This document shows positions 26,716 through 35,558 of a stretch of DNA of 64,000 bases, in pieces. Under the pieces are notes generated by a model. It searched no databases and was not told where the DNA came from. It saw only the letters and a list, made by a program, of their open reading frames with translations. Origin of the DNA: Chryseobacterium sp. Bi04. GTDB taxonomy: Bacteria > Bacteroidota > Bacteroidia > Flavobacteriales > Weeksellaceae. The stretch lies in the NCBI RefSeq assembly GCF_918698085.1, contig NZ_CAKKLP010000018.1, positions 19,850 through 83,849 of the forward strand, written 5' to 3'. Position 1 is the first letter of the stretch; every line of letters begins with the position of its first letter. The translations under genes and the position numbers were made by a program.

Positions 26716-26813
26716 ATGTATAATGTCGGATGTATAATGTATAGTGTATAACTTCTGACCTCTCAACTCTCAATTCTCAACTCTCAACTCTCAACTCTTA
26801 ACTCTCAACTCAC
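26716..26813. repeat. Array of 14 heptamers (7-nt period) with drifting unit
   Basis: Read from 26716 in steps of seven the sequence is ATGTATA, ATGTCGG, ATGTATA twice, GTGTATA, ACTTCTG, ACCTCTC, then seven units of the AACTCTC type. The phase never shifts over 98 bases although the unit changes from ATGTATA to AACTCTC. The reverse complement of the second half (GAGAGTT) matches units in the arrays at 63.2-63.8 kb. It is non-coding, between divergent genes. Confidence 0.75.
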
Positions 26814-26866
26814 ACCACCTGAAATTTTTGTCCTAAAAACCTCTATACAATCTGCCAATTACGCCG

Positions 26867-26874
26867 TATCTTTG
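26867..26874 (+). promoter_or_regulatory. -7-like box directly before the ypdA-like gene
   Basis: TATCTTTG, an exact TAnnTTTG match, ends four bases before the ATG. If used, transcription would start at or next to the start codon (leaderless mRNA). No -33 TTG at normal spacing. Confidence 0.35.
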
Positions 26875-26878
26875 TTCT

Positions 26879-27844
26879 ATGGAAATTTTGGATATTCTTA
26901 TCATCGGAGCGGGCCCTATCGGTTTAAACTGTGCTATTGAAGCTCAAAAAAATAACCTCAGTTACCTGATCATTGAAAAAGGAACTATTGTTAATTCACT
27001 GTATCATTATCCTTTGTATATGCGTTTTTTTTCAACCGCTGAAAAGCTTGAAATTGACGGGACTCCTTTTATCTCCCCTGCTCCAAAACCCGGCAGACAG
27101 GAAGCGTTGGAATATTATCAGGGAATTGCCAGGCAGAGAGATCTGAGTATTCATCTTTATGAAAAAGTACTAAAAGTTTTCAAAATTGATGATGTCTTTG
27201 AAATTGAGACTACAAAAGGAAAGTACTTTGCTAAAAATGTGGTGATTGCCACAGGGTTCTATGATATTCCGAATGTGATGAACATTCCCGGTGAAAATCT
27301 TCCGAAAGTTCAACATTATTATACCGAGCCCTATCCTTACGCCAGGCAGAAAGTAGTGGTAATAGGCTGCAGTAATTCTGCGGTAGATGCAGCTCTTGAA
27401 ACCTACAGAAAAGGAGCCGAAGTAACAATGATCATCCGGCATTCTGAAATTTCAAAAAGTGTAAAATATTGGGTAAAACCGGATATAGAAAATAGAATTT
27501 CAGAAGGCAATATAAAAGCCTATTTCAATGCTGAGATTATTGAAGTTAAAGAACAATCTGTTATTTTCAAAGACCATGACCATCAGATTCATGAGATTGA
27601 AAATGATTTTGTTCTGGCTATGACCGGTTACCTTCCAGACTTTGAATTTTTAAGGAATTCCGGTATAGAGCTGAATGGAGAATGCCTGAATCCCCAATAC
27701 AATATGGAGACCATGGAAACCAACATCTCCAATCTGTATCTGGCGGGAGTGGTTTGCGGAGGAAAAGACACCCATTTATGGTTTATTGAAAATTCAAGGG
27801 TACATGCTGAAATGATTGTCAAAAATATAGTCTCCAAACGCTGA
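26879..27844 (+). CDS. ypdA: YpdA family putative bacillithiol disulfide reductase
   Basis: A 321-residue FAD/NAD(P)-dependent oxidoreductase. The FAD-binding motif GAGPIGLNCAIEA (residues 10-22) and a second dinucleotide motif VVVIGCSNSAVDAALETYRKGAEV (about 158-181) are intact. The LYMRFFSTAEKLEIDGTPF block and the C-terminal NLYLAGVVCGGKDT are typical of YpdA rather than thioredoxin reductase; the CxxC redox pair is absent. YpdA reduces oxidised bacillithiol with NADPH. It implies that this organism uses bacillithiol, which is known for several Bacteroidota. Confidence 0.85.
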   Translation: MEILDILIIGAGPIGLNCAIEAQKNNLSYLIIEKGTIVNSLYHYPLYMRFFSTAEKLEIDGTPFISPAPKPGRQEALEYYQGIARQRDLSIHLYEKVLKVFKIDDVFEIETTKGKYFAKNVVIATGFYDIPNVMNIPGENLPKVQHYYTEPYPYARQKVVVIGCSNSAVDAALETYRKGAEVTMIIRHSEISKSVKYWVKPDIENRISEGNIKAYFNAEIIEVKEQSVIFKDHDHQIHEIENDFVLAMTGYLPDFEFLRNSGIELNGECLNPQYNMETMETNISNLYLAGVVCGGKDTHLWFIENSRVHAEMIVKNIVSKR

Positions 27845-27861
27845 TGGCAGTCATCAGATCA

Positions 27862-29892
27862 TCAAAAATCAATTTTTATACCCAGAGTACAATTTCTTTT
27901 TGCTGCCGGATTATAAAACCTGTTTCCGAAAGCATTACTATCAAATCCTGCAACATATTCAGTATTGTAGAGATTTTGGATCTGCAGGTATATGTTGAGG
28001 TTTGTTTTTTCTATATGCATAGGAAACCCAAGCAGGATATTGCCTACAAAAGAGGATTCTGACCATATTGTATTAGCATCATTTAAGGGAGTCTTTGAAA
28101 TATAAAAATGGGAATAGCCGATGGATAATTTTTCGAAAAAAGTAAAATTCAACAGACTGCTAATGCTCGTTTCCGGAACACCTGTTAAATCATTTCCTGA
28201 GAAATCATTATTATTCTGCCTGTAATTATCAAACTTAAAGTGATAAAAGCTTCCGGAAAACCGGAATTTAAAGTCATTGAAGAATTTATTTTTCAGATTA
28301 AATTTTCTGGATTCTAAAAGGATTTCGAAACCTTTCTGAATGGTCTTTCCCTGATTTACAAAATATTCCTGCCCTGCTTCATTCTGTCTTCTTACTATTG
28401 CATTATTCATCCTGAAATCAAAGTAACTTCCTTCAGCAAAAATCATATTTCCAAATTGCTTTCTTATTCCAATCTCTTTATTCCAGCCATATTCAGGAAT
28501 AAGATCGAGATTAAATGCCTGGTTTGAGGCACGGATTTCTTCATTGGTAGGGGCCGAATTTCCTTTTCCTACTTTTCCTCTGACAGCAAATCCTTTTCCC
28601 AGGAGATAAGCAATTCCAACATTAGGAAGCCATTGATTTTTAAACCTTATACTTCCATTTTCAACTCCTGGATATAACTTCTCCCACTGATAAGAATTTG
28701 AATGCAGGCTTAGGGAAATATCTGTAAAAAGCTTTTCATCAATGTTCAGCTTTTGAGAAAGAAAATAAAATCCGGAACGGTTTTTAATATGATCAAAATT
28801 CTGGGGCTTTCCATTTATTCCTTGGTTGTTATCATAATTTCTAATCTGGATATCATTAATTCCACCTTCAAAGCCAACTCTGTAAGCGAGGTACATATGA
28901 TTCCATTTTTTCTCATAGTTCAGGTGGGTTCTTAAGGCAAAATTATTTTCAAAACGTTTTTCAAAATTAGAGATAAAAGGATTTTTAAAATCAACATAGG
29001 AACCTTGCACCAAAACAAAATGTGAAAAATCCGGATGACTCTTAAACTCATGGGAGACACCTGCAATAATCATTTTGTTACGTATCCCCGCATTTTGTCC
29101 TTTTGCCCCCGGAAGCGCTCCTGTAGCTGGTCTCGCCTGTTTTCTATCAGACTGCATCTGTTCCAAGGTAAGCCCTCCCGGTGTCTGATACTCTAAATCA
29201 GAATATAAAAGCATAGTATGTAAGGAGGCATTTTCCGAATACGTGAAATTGTCTTTCAGATACACCTGCTTTCTTTCAACCGCAGACTGTTCTCTGTAAG
29301 ATTCTGTTGTGTAATAATTTTGAAAAATCTCAAAAAAATGTTTACCAGACTGCTTAGAAAAATCAAAACTCTGGTTAAAAGATCCATAACTTCCTATAGC
29401 TAAGTGAGCAGATAGATGATCAGACTTTCTTGTCTGCAAAAGAAGTGTACCGCCTGTTACCGATCCGTAATCACCACTTTCAGGGCCTTTATAGATTTCC
29501 ATTTTGTGAATCAATTCAGGGGAAATAAGATTAAAATAAGTATTTCCGGATGCATCAGATAAAATGAAATCATCGAGGTATACTTTAATGTTTCGTACCC
29601 CAAAAGGTGACCTTAGGGCACTTCCGCGAATAGAAATCCTATAGCTCGCCGGAGAGCGTTCTTCCATTCTTGCTCCGGCAATCTGGTTGACAGATTCAAG
29701 CATCCGCTCCGGGGTATTCTGTTTGAGAAGATCTCCCGAAATTACTCCCACAGACTTTGTAGAAGTAATAAAAGGAACTGGTTTTTTATAAGCATCAATT
29801 CTTATTTCTGAAATCAATGCTGCTGAATCTTCTTTTTGTGAAAAGAAAATAGAAGTCCAGAATATAAAAAACAGGCAACAGTATTTAGGCAT
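27862..29892 (-). CDS. TonB-dependent outer membrane receptor
   Basis: A 676-residue receptor with a signal peptide (ending IFFSQ), a plug domain at about 45-160 (KSVGVISGDLLKQNTPERMLESVNQIAGARMEER, then ISIRGSALRSPFGVRNIKVYLDDF) and a beta-barrel ending in an aromatic-terminated strand (KRNCTLGIKIDF). It lacks an N-terminal carboxypeptidase-like domain and resembles siderophore or vitamin receptors. The substrate is unknown. It converges with the YpdA gene with only 17 bases between stops and no obvious terminator. Confidence 0.9.
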   Translation of the reverse strand: MPKYCCLFFIFWTSIFFSQKEDSAALISEIRIDAYKKPVPFITSTKSVGVISGDLLKQNTPERMLESVNQIAGARMEERSPASYRISIRGSALRSPFGVRNIKVYLDDFILSDASGNTYFNLISPELIHKMEIYKGPESGDYGSVTGGTLLLQTRKSDHLSAHLAIGSYGSFNQSFDFSKQSGKHFFEIFQNYYTTESYREQSAVERKQVYLKDNFTYSENASLHTMLLYSDLEYQTPGGLTLEQMQSDRKQARPATGALPGAKGQNAGIRNKMIIAGVSHEFKSHPDFSHFVLVQGSYVDFKNPFISNFEKRFENNFALRTHLNYEKKWNHMYLAYRVGFEGGINDIQIRNYDNNQGINGKPQNFDHIKNRSGFYFLSQKLNIDEKLFTDISLSLHSNSYQWEKLYPGVENGSIRFKNQWLPNVGIAYLLGKGFAVRGKVGKGNSAPTNEEIRASNQAFNLDLIPEYGWNKEIGIRKQFGNMIFAEGSYFDFRMNNAIVRRQNEAGQEYFVNQGKTIQKGFEILLESRKFNLKNKFFNDFKFRFSGSFYHFKFDNYRQNNNDFSGNDLTGVPETSISSLLNFTFFEKLSIGYSHFYISKTPLNDANTIWSESSFVGNILLGFPMHIEKTNLNIYLQIQNLYNTEYVAGFDSNAFGNRFYNPAAKRNCTLGIKIDF

Positions 29893-29994
29893 CAGAAATT
29901 AAGAATATTGAAGATCAAAAGTTAGTAAAAATTATCAAACTGCTCTTTTGATCCTATTCTATTGAAAACTTTACATTTTCGGCCCTGATTGGTA

Positions 29995-31230
29995 TTATGA
30001 TCCAGCCTTTATGGCTTCTTTATCTTTAAGCATCCATGGAACTATATAATAAAAGCCTATGGCAATCAGTATTGCCAACACACCAGTTCCTATCCACAGG
30101 GTGTTGAAACCTAGTTTATCTGCAATCAATGTTCCTATATAAGGTGTAATAATAAAAGCTATTGAAAAAGACATTCCGTTCAGTCCCATATAAGCTCCTT
30201 TATTATTTTCTCCCGAGCGCAGTGCAGTAATGGTTGACATAAAAGGCAGGGTCCATATTTCTCCCACACAAAGCAAGGTCATGGAAACCAACAATACCAC
30301 CATACTGTAGTCGAAGGCCAGCATAGCATAGGAAAATCCACACAAGAAAGTTCCTATCAGCATTGTAAAGCCTAAGGTGAAATATTTCTCAGCCAGCTGT
30401 ACAAATCCCATTTCAAGCAATACGATCAGGAAGCCACTGTAACCCAGAATAAATCCTATATTCTGCTGACTCAAATGAGCGGTATCCTTATAGAAAATAG
30501 TCAATGTACTGAATAACTGGAAAAAACAAATGGAAAACAGCATACAGAATACACAGTATACCAGAAATTTACGGTCTCTATAGGGAGAATTCTCCTTTTT
30601 AATGGCGATAGCTTCTTTTACATTTCTTGCTTTCTTCTTAGCTAATCTTGTACGTTTTCTGAAAAACCAGATGTACATTAATCCGGCCAGTAAAGCGGCC
30701 AAAGCATTACTGAAAAATAAAAATTCATAAGAAATAGCAGATAGAATACCTCCTAATGCAGGACCTATAGAAAATCCTAAATTAACAGCCATCCTGTTTA
30801 ATGAAAAGGCTCTGGTGATATTCTCCGGCCTGGCATATTTTGTAATAGCCACCGAGTTGGCGGGCCGGAAAGTTTCACTTACAATACTCTGCAGCAAAAT
30901 AATTCCTGCCAGTCCTGCTTCTGTTGTAAAAAGAGGAATTAAACAAAATAAGGGTACGCTCAAAAGTAAACTTAGGCTCTGCACCTTGTATTCACCAATT
31001 TTATCGGTGATCATTCCACCAAACCATGAACCTATCACTGAACCTATTCCAAAAAAGCTAAGGACAATTCCGGAATTTTCAATGCTAAAATGTAAATGGT
31101 CTGTCATATAAACTCCTAAAAAAGGAAGTACCATAGAACCCGCCCTGTTGATTAGCATTACCAACGCCAGCATCCAACTCTCTTGCGAGAGTCCTTTGAA
31201 AGAACTCGTGTATAAGTTAATTAATTTCAC
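29995..31230 (-). CDS. MFS transporter
   Basis: A 411-residue protein with 12 predicted membrane helices and a basic central loop (RKRTRLAKKKARNVKEAIAIKKE) between the six-helix halves. GSWFGGMITDKIGEYKVQ is the loop 2-3 motif of the family. It follows the plan of MDR-type drug:H+ antiporters, but the substrate cannot be read. A perfect -7 box lies 29 nt upstream (31259-31266). It is probably monocistronic. Confidence 0.85.
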   Translation of the reverse strand: MKLINLYTSSFKGLSQESWMLALVMLINRAGSMVLPFLGVYMTDHLHFSIENSGIVLSFFGIGSVIGSWFGGMITDKIGEYKVQSLSLLLSVPLFCLIPLFTTEAGLAGIILLQSIVSETFRPANSVAITKYARPENITRAFSLNRMAVNLGFSIGPALGGILSAISYEFLFFSNALAALLAGLMYIWFFRKRTRLAKKKARNVKEAIAIKKENSPYRDRKFLVYCVFCMLFSICFFQLFSTLTIFYKDTAHLSQQNIGFILGYSGFLIVLLEMGFVQLAEKYFTLGFTMLIGTFLCGFSYAMLAFDYSMVVLLVSMTLLCVGEIWTLPFMSTITALRSGENNKGAYMGLNGMSFSIAFIITPYIGTLIADKLGFNTLWIGTGVLAILIAIGFYYIVPWMLKDKEAIKAGS

Positions 31231-31258
31231 AATAATATTGGGGGAAAAATTTAAAATG

Positions 31259-31266
31259 CAAAGTTA
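31259..31266 (-). promoter_or_regulatory. -7 box of the MFS gene
   Basis: The minus strand reads TAACTTTG, an exact TAnnTTTG match, 28 nt before the start codon. Confidence 0.5.
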
Positions 31267-31359
31267 GAGAAAATAGCCCATATCCCTCTGTTGTGAGCGA
31301 ATAATTTTCAGCTTTACACTGTTTTTAAAGACTTTAGAATAAGTCGCAAAAAAGATAGT

Positions 31360-31392
31360 AAAATAAAAAAGCCGGAAGAAAACTCTTCCGAC
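31360..31392 (-). terminator. Terminator after the SDR gene
   Basis: Stem CGGAAGA/TCTTCCG (31373-31379 with 31384-31390) has, on the minus strand, a run of six T after the stem. Confidence 0.75.
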
Positions 31393-31481
31393 TCTGACAA
31401 GTAAAACCTGCATTTATTTTGAATTTAACAATTTAAAAGCTACGTAAAGTATGTTTCGCGAGGCTTTAAATTTTAAATCTG

Positions 31482-32195
31482 TTATGGATTTGTAGAGAAA
31501 ATAGAACCATTTGCAATTAATGCGCGTCTGTTCATTTTTAAAATATCTCTTACCCATTCTGCAAAATCTTCTGGCTGTAATACCGTTTCGGGATTACCGT
31601 CTGTAAGTCCGCCCTGAATACTCATATCAGAAGCAATGGTACTTGGCGTCAACGTAATCACACGGATATTCTGTTTTCTCCATTCTGCCATCATTGATTG
31701 GGATAGAGAAACTACCGCTGCTTTGGAAGCTGCATAGGCAGACATATTAGGTCCTCCTTTTAAACCTGCTGTAGAGGCTACATTTACAATATCACCTTCT
31801 CCTTTAGCTTTCATAAACGGGTGAACGGCCTTAGCCGCATAGTATACCCCGAATAGATTGGTTTTGATCACCTGTTCCCAGGTTTCAGAAGACATATCTT
31901 CAATACTTCCAAAATCCCCGATCCCTGCGTTATTGATCAGGATATCTACTCCACCAAGCATTTCAGCTAAAGTTCTGATTCCTGCTTTTACAGAGGCTTC
32001 ATCGTCAATATTAAATACAGCATAGGCTGCATTTACTCCCAATTTCTGGATTTCATCAACTGTATTTTTTAAATTCTCTTCGTTTCTTCCTGTAATGGCA
32101 ACGTTCACTCCTTCATGAGCCAAAGCTAACGCTACTGCCCTTCCTAATCCTCTTCCACCACCGGTTACGATGGCATTTTTTCCGTTTATGTTCAT
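31482..32195 (-). CDS. Short-chain dehydrogenase/reductase (3-ketoacyl-ACP reductase-like)
   Basis: A 237-residue classical SDR. The NAD(P)-binding motif is GGGRGLGRA (12-20), followed by NNAGIG, the catalytic Ser in NVASTAG and the YAASK Tyr/Lys pair. R39 after the second strand (ITGRNEE) suggests NADPH preference. It resembles FabG-like enzymes, but with an isolated position and its own promoter and terminator a general carbonyl-reductase role is equally likely. The substrate is unknown. Confidence 0.85.
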   Translation of the reverse strand: MNINGKNAIVTGGGRGLGRAVALALAHEGVNVAITGRNEENLKNTVDEIQKLGVNAAYAVFNIDDEASVKAGIRTLAEMLGGVDILINNAGIGDFGSIEDMSSETWEQVIKTNLFGVYYAAKAVHPFMKAKGEGDIVNVASTAGLKGGPNMSAYAASKAAVVSLSQSMMAEWRKQNIRVITLTPSTIASDMSIQGGLTDGNPETVLQPEDFAEWVRDILKMNRRALIANGSIFSTNP

Positions 32196-32217
32196 TGTAA
32201 TAATACTTTTCGTTGTA

Positions 32218-32225
32218 CAAAGTTA
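32218..32225 (-). promoter_or_regulatory. -7 box of the SDR gene
   Basis: The minus strand reads TAACTTTG, an exact match, 22 nt before the start codon. Confidence 0.5.
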
Positions 32226-32360
32226 CAAAAGAACATTTTTACGGGATGAGAAGAATATATATTTAATGTTTTTTTAACGGCTTTCTATTGTCTTCACCAC
32301 AAAACAATCACATGATTTATCATTAGGAGAATCTAAATAAATGATATTGAAATGAAGAGA

Positions 32361-32383
32361 TGGATTCTTCCGGAATGACAAAG
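32361..32383. repeat. Half copy of the GTCATTCC-type dispersed repeat
   Basis: The reverse complement reads TTGTCATTCCGGAAGAATCC, the same word that forms the inner arms of the nested inverted repeat at 49.4-49.6 kb. It lies alone between two minus-strand genes. Confidence 0.5.
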
Positions 32384-32419
32384 ATTATGGTAAAATTTGA
32401 TTTTTTTAGTGCCAGCTTA

Positions 32420-32450
32420 CTAAAAAAGCCGGTTTATCATGAACCGGCTT
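32420..32450 (-). terminator. Terminator after the phosphoesterase gene
   Basis: A 9-bp stem AAGCCGGTT/AACCGGCTT (32426-32434 with 32442-32450); on the minus strand it is followed by six T. Confidence 0.8.
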
Positions 32451-32479
32451 CAAAATCTAAAAAAAGTAAAATAATAAGC

Positions 32480-34069
32480 TTAAGGAATCTGAATTGAGTT
32501 CTGTACTTCAAATTCTTCTGAAGCGGAGAATTGATTTCCGTACATATCAACAGCTCTTACCTCAACTTTATGTTTCCCCAAGGCTAATTTTTTAGGAAAA
32601 TCTGCTTCCCAGATATGTTTTGACATTTCAGGGTTGGAAGGTCTTCTACCGGGAAGAATTTTCTCTGTAGCATCCCATTTAAAAACTGAAAGAGCAAAAT
32701 TCGGATCTATCGTTTCATCATACTCCATGGCCTCCCAGGATCCGTTGTCTATTCTATACTCTACTTTATCTTTTTTACTTCCCATAAAGAAGTTTGCCAG
32801 CACTTTTGCAGAGGTTTTTGAAGGATAAGGAATGACCTTTGGAACGTACAGTTTTATCTGATAGTCTTCAGGTTTTCCAGCCGTTTTATACTTAACTTTA
32901 TATTGGTTGTCTGTAAAACTGATGAAAGAATATCCTTTTGCTGTTCCGTCTCTCATCGTTGATGTAGGAAGACCTGCTTCGTCAGCCGTACCCGAATACC
33001 AGTCACCACAAGTGGTTCCCACATTATATTCGTGTAATTCTTTTATTCCGTTCCAGCCTGCTTTTTTGCCATAGAAAATCTGTTGCTGAATATGGGTGTG
33101 CGCCGATAAAAGCAATACATTCTGGAAAGGGTTTAAGAAATCAAATAACTTCTGGCGGTCAGCATTTCTAAAACTATCTTCGTTTTTATGCTCCAACGGA
33201 ATATGGAAAGACACCACAACAAGCTTATTCTTATCAACCCATTTCAAATCATTTTCAATAAACTGGAGCTGATCTTCACAGAAGCCTCCCCAATATCCTT
33301 TTCCATCCCTTGGGTCCGGATAAAGAATATCATCCAAAATAATGAAATGAACATTACCATAGTTGAATGAATAGTTGGCAGGACCAAAATTGGATTCGAA
33401 TGTTTCATCCGATAAGTGGTCTTCTTTTGCATCATAATTCATATCATGATTTCCCATGACATTGTACCAGGGCAATCCTACTTCTTTCATCACATCTGCA
33501 TAAGGTTTTTGAAGGCTTAAGTTATCTCCAACCAAATCTCCCAGGCTAATTCCGAGCACTGCATTTTTTCTGGTATTTTTAACTTCATTTACAATTCCTC
33601 TTTTAAAATAATCGAGTTCTTTCTCTGTATAAGGCTGTGGATCTCCAAAAACCAGAATATCAAAATTTTTATCTTCATTCTGCCTGTACAGTGGAAAGTT
33701 CAGCTCTTTAGGAAGTTCTCCGGTAGGAGCTACTCCTTTGTATTTAAAATCAGCCGGTGAACCTTTGGGTTTATGATGGTAATAAAACTGAGGCAGATTA
33801 TTGCTGTTTAAAGCAGTTTGGTATCCTGAAGGCTTAATGACAAAAATAGTCTGTCCTTCCTGAACGGGTAAGCTATATCTCCCGTTTTTATCCGTAAGGG
33901 CTACCTGTACTCCATTGGATACAGCTACTCCTTCCACTCCTTTTTCACGACTTTCTTTCTTTTGGTTTTTATTGCTGTCTTCATATATATACCCGGAGAC
34001 AGAAGTCTGGGAAAACGCCATTGCCGAAATCAGCATACATGGCATCAAAAATTTCATCTTAGCTCTCAT
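32480..34069 (-). CDS. Secreted calcineurin-like metallophosphoesterase
   Basis: A 529-residue protein with a signal peptide (ending MAFSQ). A small N-terminal beta domain (VSGYIYEDSNKNQKKESREKGVEG) is followed by the phosphoesterase core with DPQPYTEKE, GDLVGDN, GNHDMNYD and SAHTHIQQQ, the canonical D-x-Q/H, GDxxG, GNHD and GHTH-like metal motifs. A C-terminal beta-sandwich follows. It probably hydrolyses phosphate esters or diesters outside the inner membrane. It is the last gene of a susC-susD-phosphoesterase operon, ending at a strong terminator. A second ATG at 34057 is possible. Confidence 0.85.
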   Translation of the reverse strand: MRAKMKFLMPCMLISAMAFSQTSVSGYIYEDSNKNQKKESREKGVEGVAVSNGVQVALTDKNGRYSLPVQEGQTIFVIKPSGYQTALNSNNLPQFYYHHKPKGSPADFKYKGVAPTGELPKELNFPLYRQNEDKNFDILVFGDPQPYTEKELDYFKRGIVNEVKNTRKNAVLGISLGDLVGDNLSLQKPYADVMKEVGLPWYNVMGNHDMNYDAKEDHLSDETFESNFGPANYSFNYGNVHFIILDDILYPDPRDGKGYWGGFCEDQLQFIENDLKWVDKNKLVVVSFHIPLEHKNEDSFRNADRQKLFDFLNPFQNVLLLSAHTHIQQQIFYGKKAGWNGIKELHEYNVGTTCGDWYSGTADEAGLPTSTMRDGTAKGYSFISFTDNQYKVKYKTAGKPEDYQIKLYVPKVIPYPSKTSAKVLANFFMGSKKDKVEYRIDNGSWEAMEYDETIDPNFALSVFKWDATEKILPGRRPSNPEMSKHIWEADFPKKLALGKHKVEVRAVDMYGNQFSASEEFEVQNSIQIP

Positions 34070-34102
34070 TTCTTTTTTATTCTTTATTCTTTATTAATCT
34101 TC

Positions 34103-35548
34103 TTATTTATTCCACCACATTTTCACATTAATATGATCTCCTCCCATCTGCTGAACAGCTGCCAGATAGTTGGTGGGATTCAATATTTTCGGATTGGGCG
34201 GATACATTAATCTTTGGGGTAAATCTCCATTATTCAGCAGACCTCCATTGTTGGGAAGTACCGGAAATCCTGTTCTTCTTTTTTCAAACCATTGCTGCTG
34301 GTCCACAAAGAATAGAGCAATATACTTCTGAAGCATAATTTTTTTCAGGTCTGCTTCATAGGCTACATTTTGGTTATCAAAATAGTTGGCCGGTACTACA
34401 GCTCCCCACTGTTCAATAGAAGCTTTCACTCCGTTTTCGTAAAAAGTCTTAGCACTTCCCTGAATGATTCCCTTTAGAGCAAGCTCCGCTAATGTAAACT
34501 GGAGTTCTGCATAGGGATAAACAAAAATTTTCAGCGGGGCTTTTGCCAGGTTTTGATTAAGATTGGATGGCTGGAAGGTAAAAACTGTTCCGAAAGGATA
34601 TCCGGAAGGAGCACCCACATATCCTATATTATTATTTTTCAGATCTTTTGCCTGGGTAAAGAACATCGGTATACGCGGGTCATTATTTTTCTGTAAAGCC
34701 TGTACAAAGAAATCTGAAGCTGCTCTTCCTGTTGTAAAATCCTGAGGTCTTGCAATAGGTGGCATTAATGGAGAAATTCCGGAAATATCAAGCTTTGTTG
34801 CATCTGCATTATTTTGAAAAACAGGATATACCGTTGGATTGTTAACGATTTCCTGAATTCTTTCTTTAACATTCACTTCTCCCTCCCGGCTTAGTATTCT
34901 TAGCAAGAGCCTTAAAGAAAGCGAGTTGCATAATTTTTTCCAATTGGCAATTCCAGTATTATCGGTATCTGCTTTATAAAAAAGATCTGCTCCGGTAAGA
35001 GGCTTGGTGGTAATGAAAAGAGCATTAGCCGCTTTCAGATCATCTAATAGGTGGACATAAATGTCTTTCTGTTTATCAAATTTAGGCTGAGAAACCCCAT
35101 TATCCAATTGTGAAGCTTCGGAAAAAGGAATATCACCATAGGTATCGGTAAGGTTGGAATAAATCCATGCGTTGAGTACCATGGAAATAGCCTGGTAATT
35201 TTTATCTCCTTCAGAAATGGCCGCTTTTTTAAGGTCATCAACCTGTTTCAGCCACCTGTATGAATTGTTCCAGAATCCCGTTCCTGTGTTTTCTGTAATA
35301 TAATAACGGCTTAATGAGTTTCCTTCATTCGGAAAATCCAGAGAAACCTGCATGATATCAAAATTAAAATCATTGGCTCTGTTATAGCCTATGGAAGCCA
35401 TATTATATTGTATTGGAGCCAGCAAAGCGCTTGCAACAGGTTCGTTGATTCTACTTGTATCTTTATTAATTTCATCGAGGCTTCTGTCACACGAAACGGC
35501 ACTTCCTACAAGGCTAAGAAATGAGCATATATAGAGTATCTTTTTCAT
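34103..35548 (-). CDS. SusD/RagB family nutrient-binding lipoprotein
   Basis: A lipoprotein of about 481 residues. The lipobox SAVSC after MKKILYICSFLSLVG defines the start at 35548, 10 nt after the SusC stop; an in-frame ATG 24 nt upstream would overlap susC. CDRSLDEINKDTSRINEPVASALLAPIQYNMASIGYNR is typical of the SusD-like_2 group, with a helical TPR-like core. It sits on the outer surface and delivers substrate to the SusC barrel. The partner phosphoesterase suggests a phosphorylated substrate rather than a glycan. Confidence 0.85.
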   Translation of the reverse strand: MKKILYICSFLSLVGSAVSCDRSLDEINKDTSRINEPVASALLAPIQYNMASIGYNRANDFNFDIMQVSLDFPNEGNSLSRYYITENTGTGFWNNSYRWLKQVDDLKKAAISEGDKNYQAISMVLNAWIYSNLTDTYGDIPFSEASQLDNGVSQPKFDKQKDIYVHLLDDLKAANALFITTKPLTGADLFYKADTDNTGIANWKKLCNSLSLRLLLRILSREGEVNVKERIQEIVNNPTVYPVFQNNADATKLDISGISPLMPPIARPQDFTTGRAASDFFVQALQKNNDPRIPMFFTQAKDLKNNNIGYVGAPSGYPFGTVFTFQPSNLNQNLAKAPLKIFVYPYAELQFTLAELALKGIIQGSAKTFYENGVKASIEQWGAVVPANYFDNQNVAYEADLKKIMLQKYIALFFVDQQQWFEKRRTGFPVLPNNGGLLNNGDLPQRLMYPPNPKILNPTNYLAAVQQMGGDHINVKMWWNK

Positions 35549-35558
35549 TTTAAAATTT

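Noticed and set aside
26716..26813. CRISPR array
   Set aside because: The period is 7 nt, with no spacers, no 25-35-nt repeats and no cas genes nearby.
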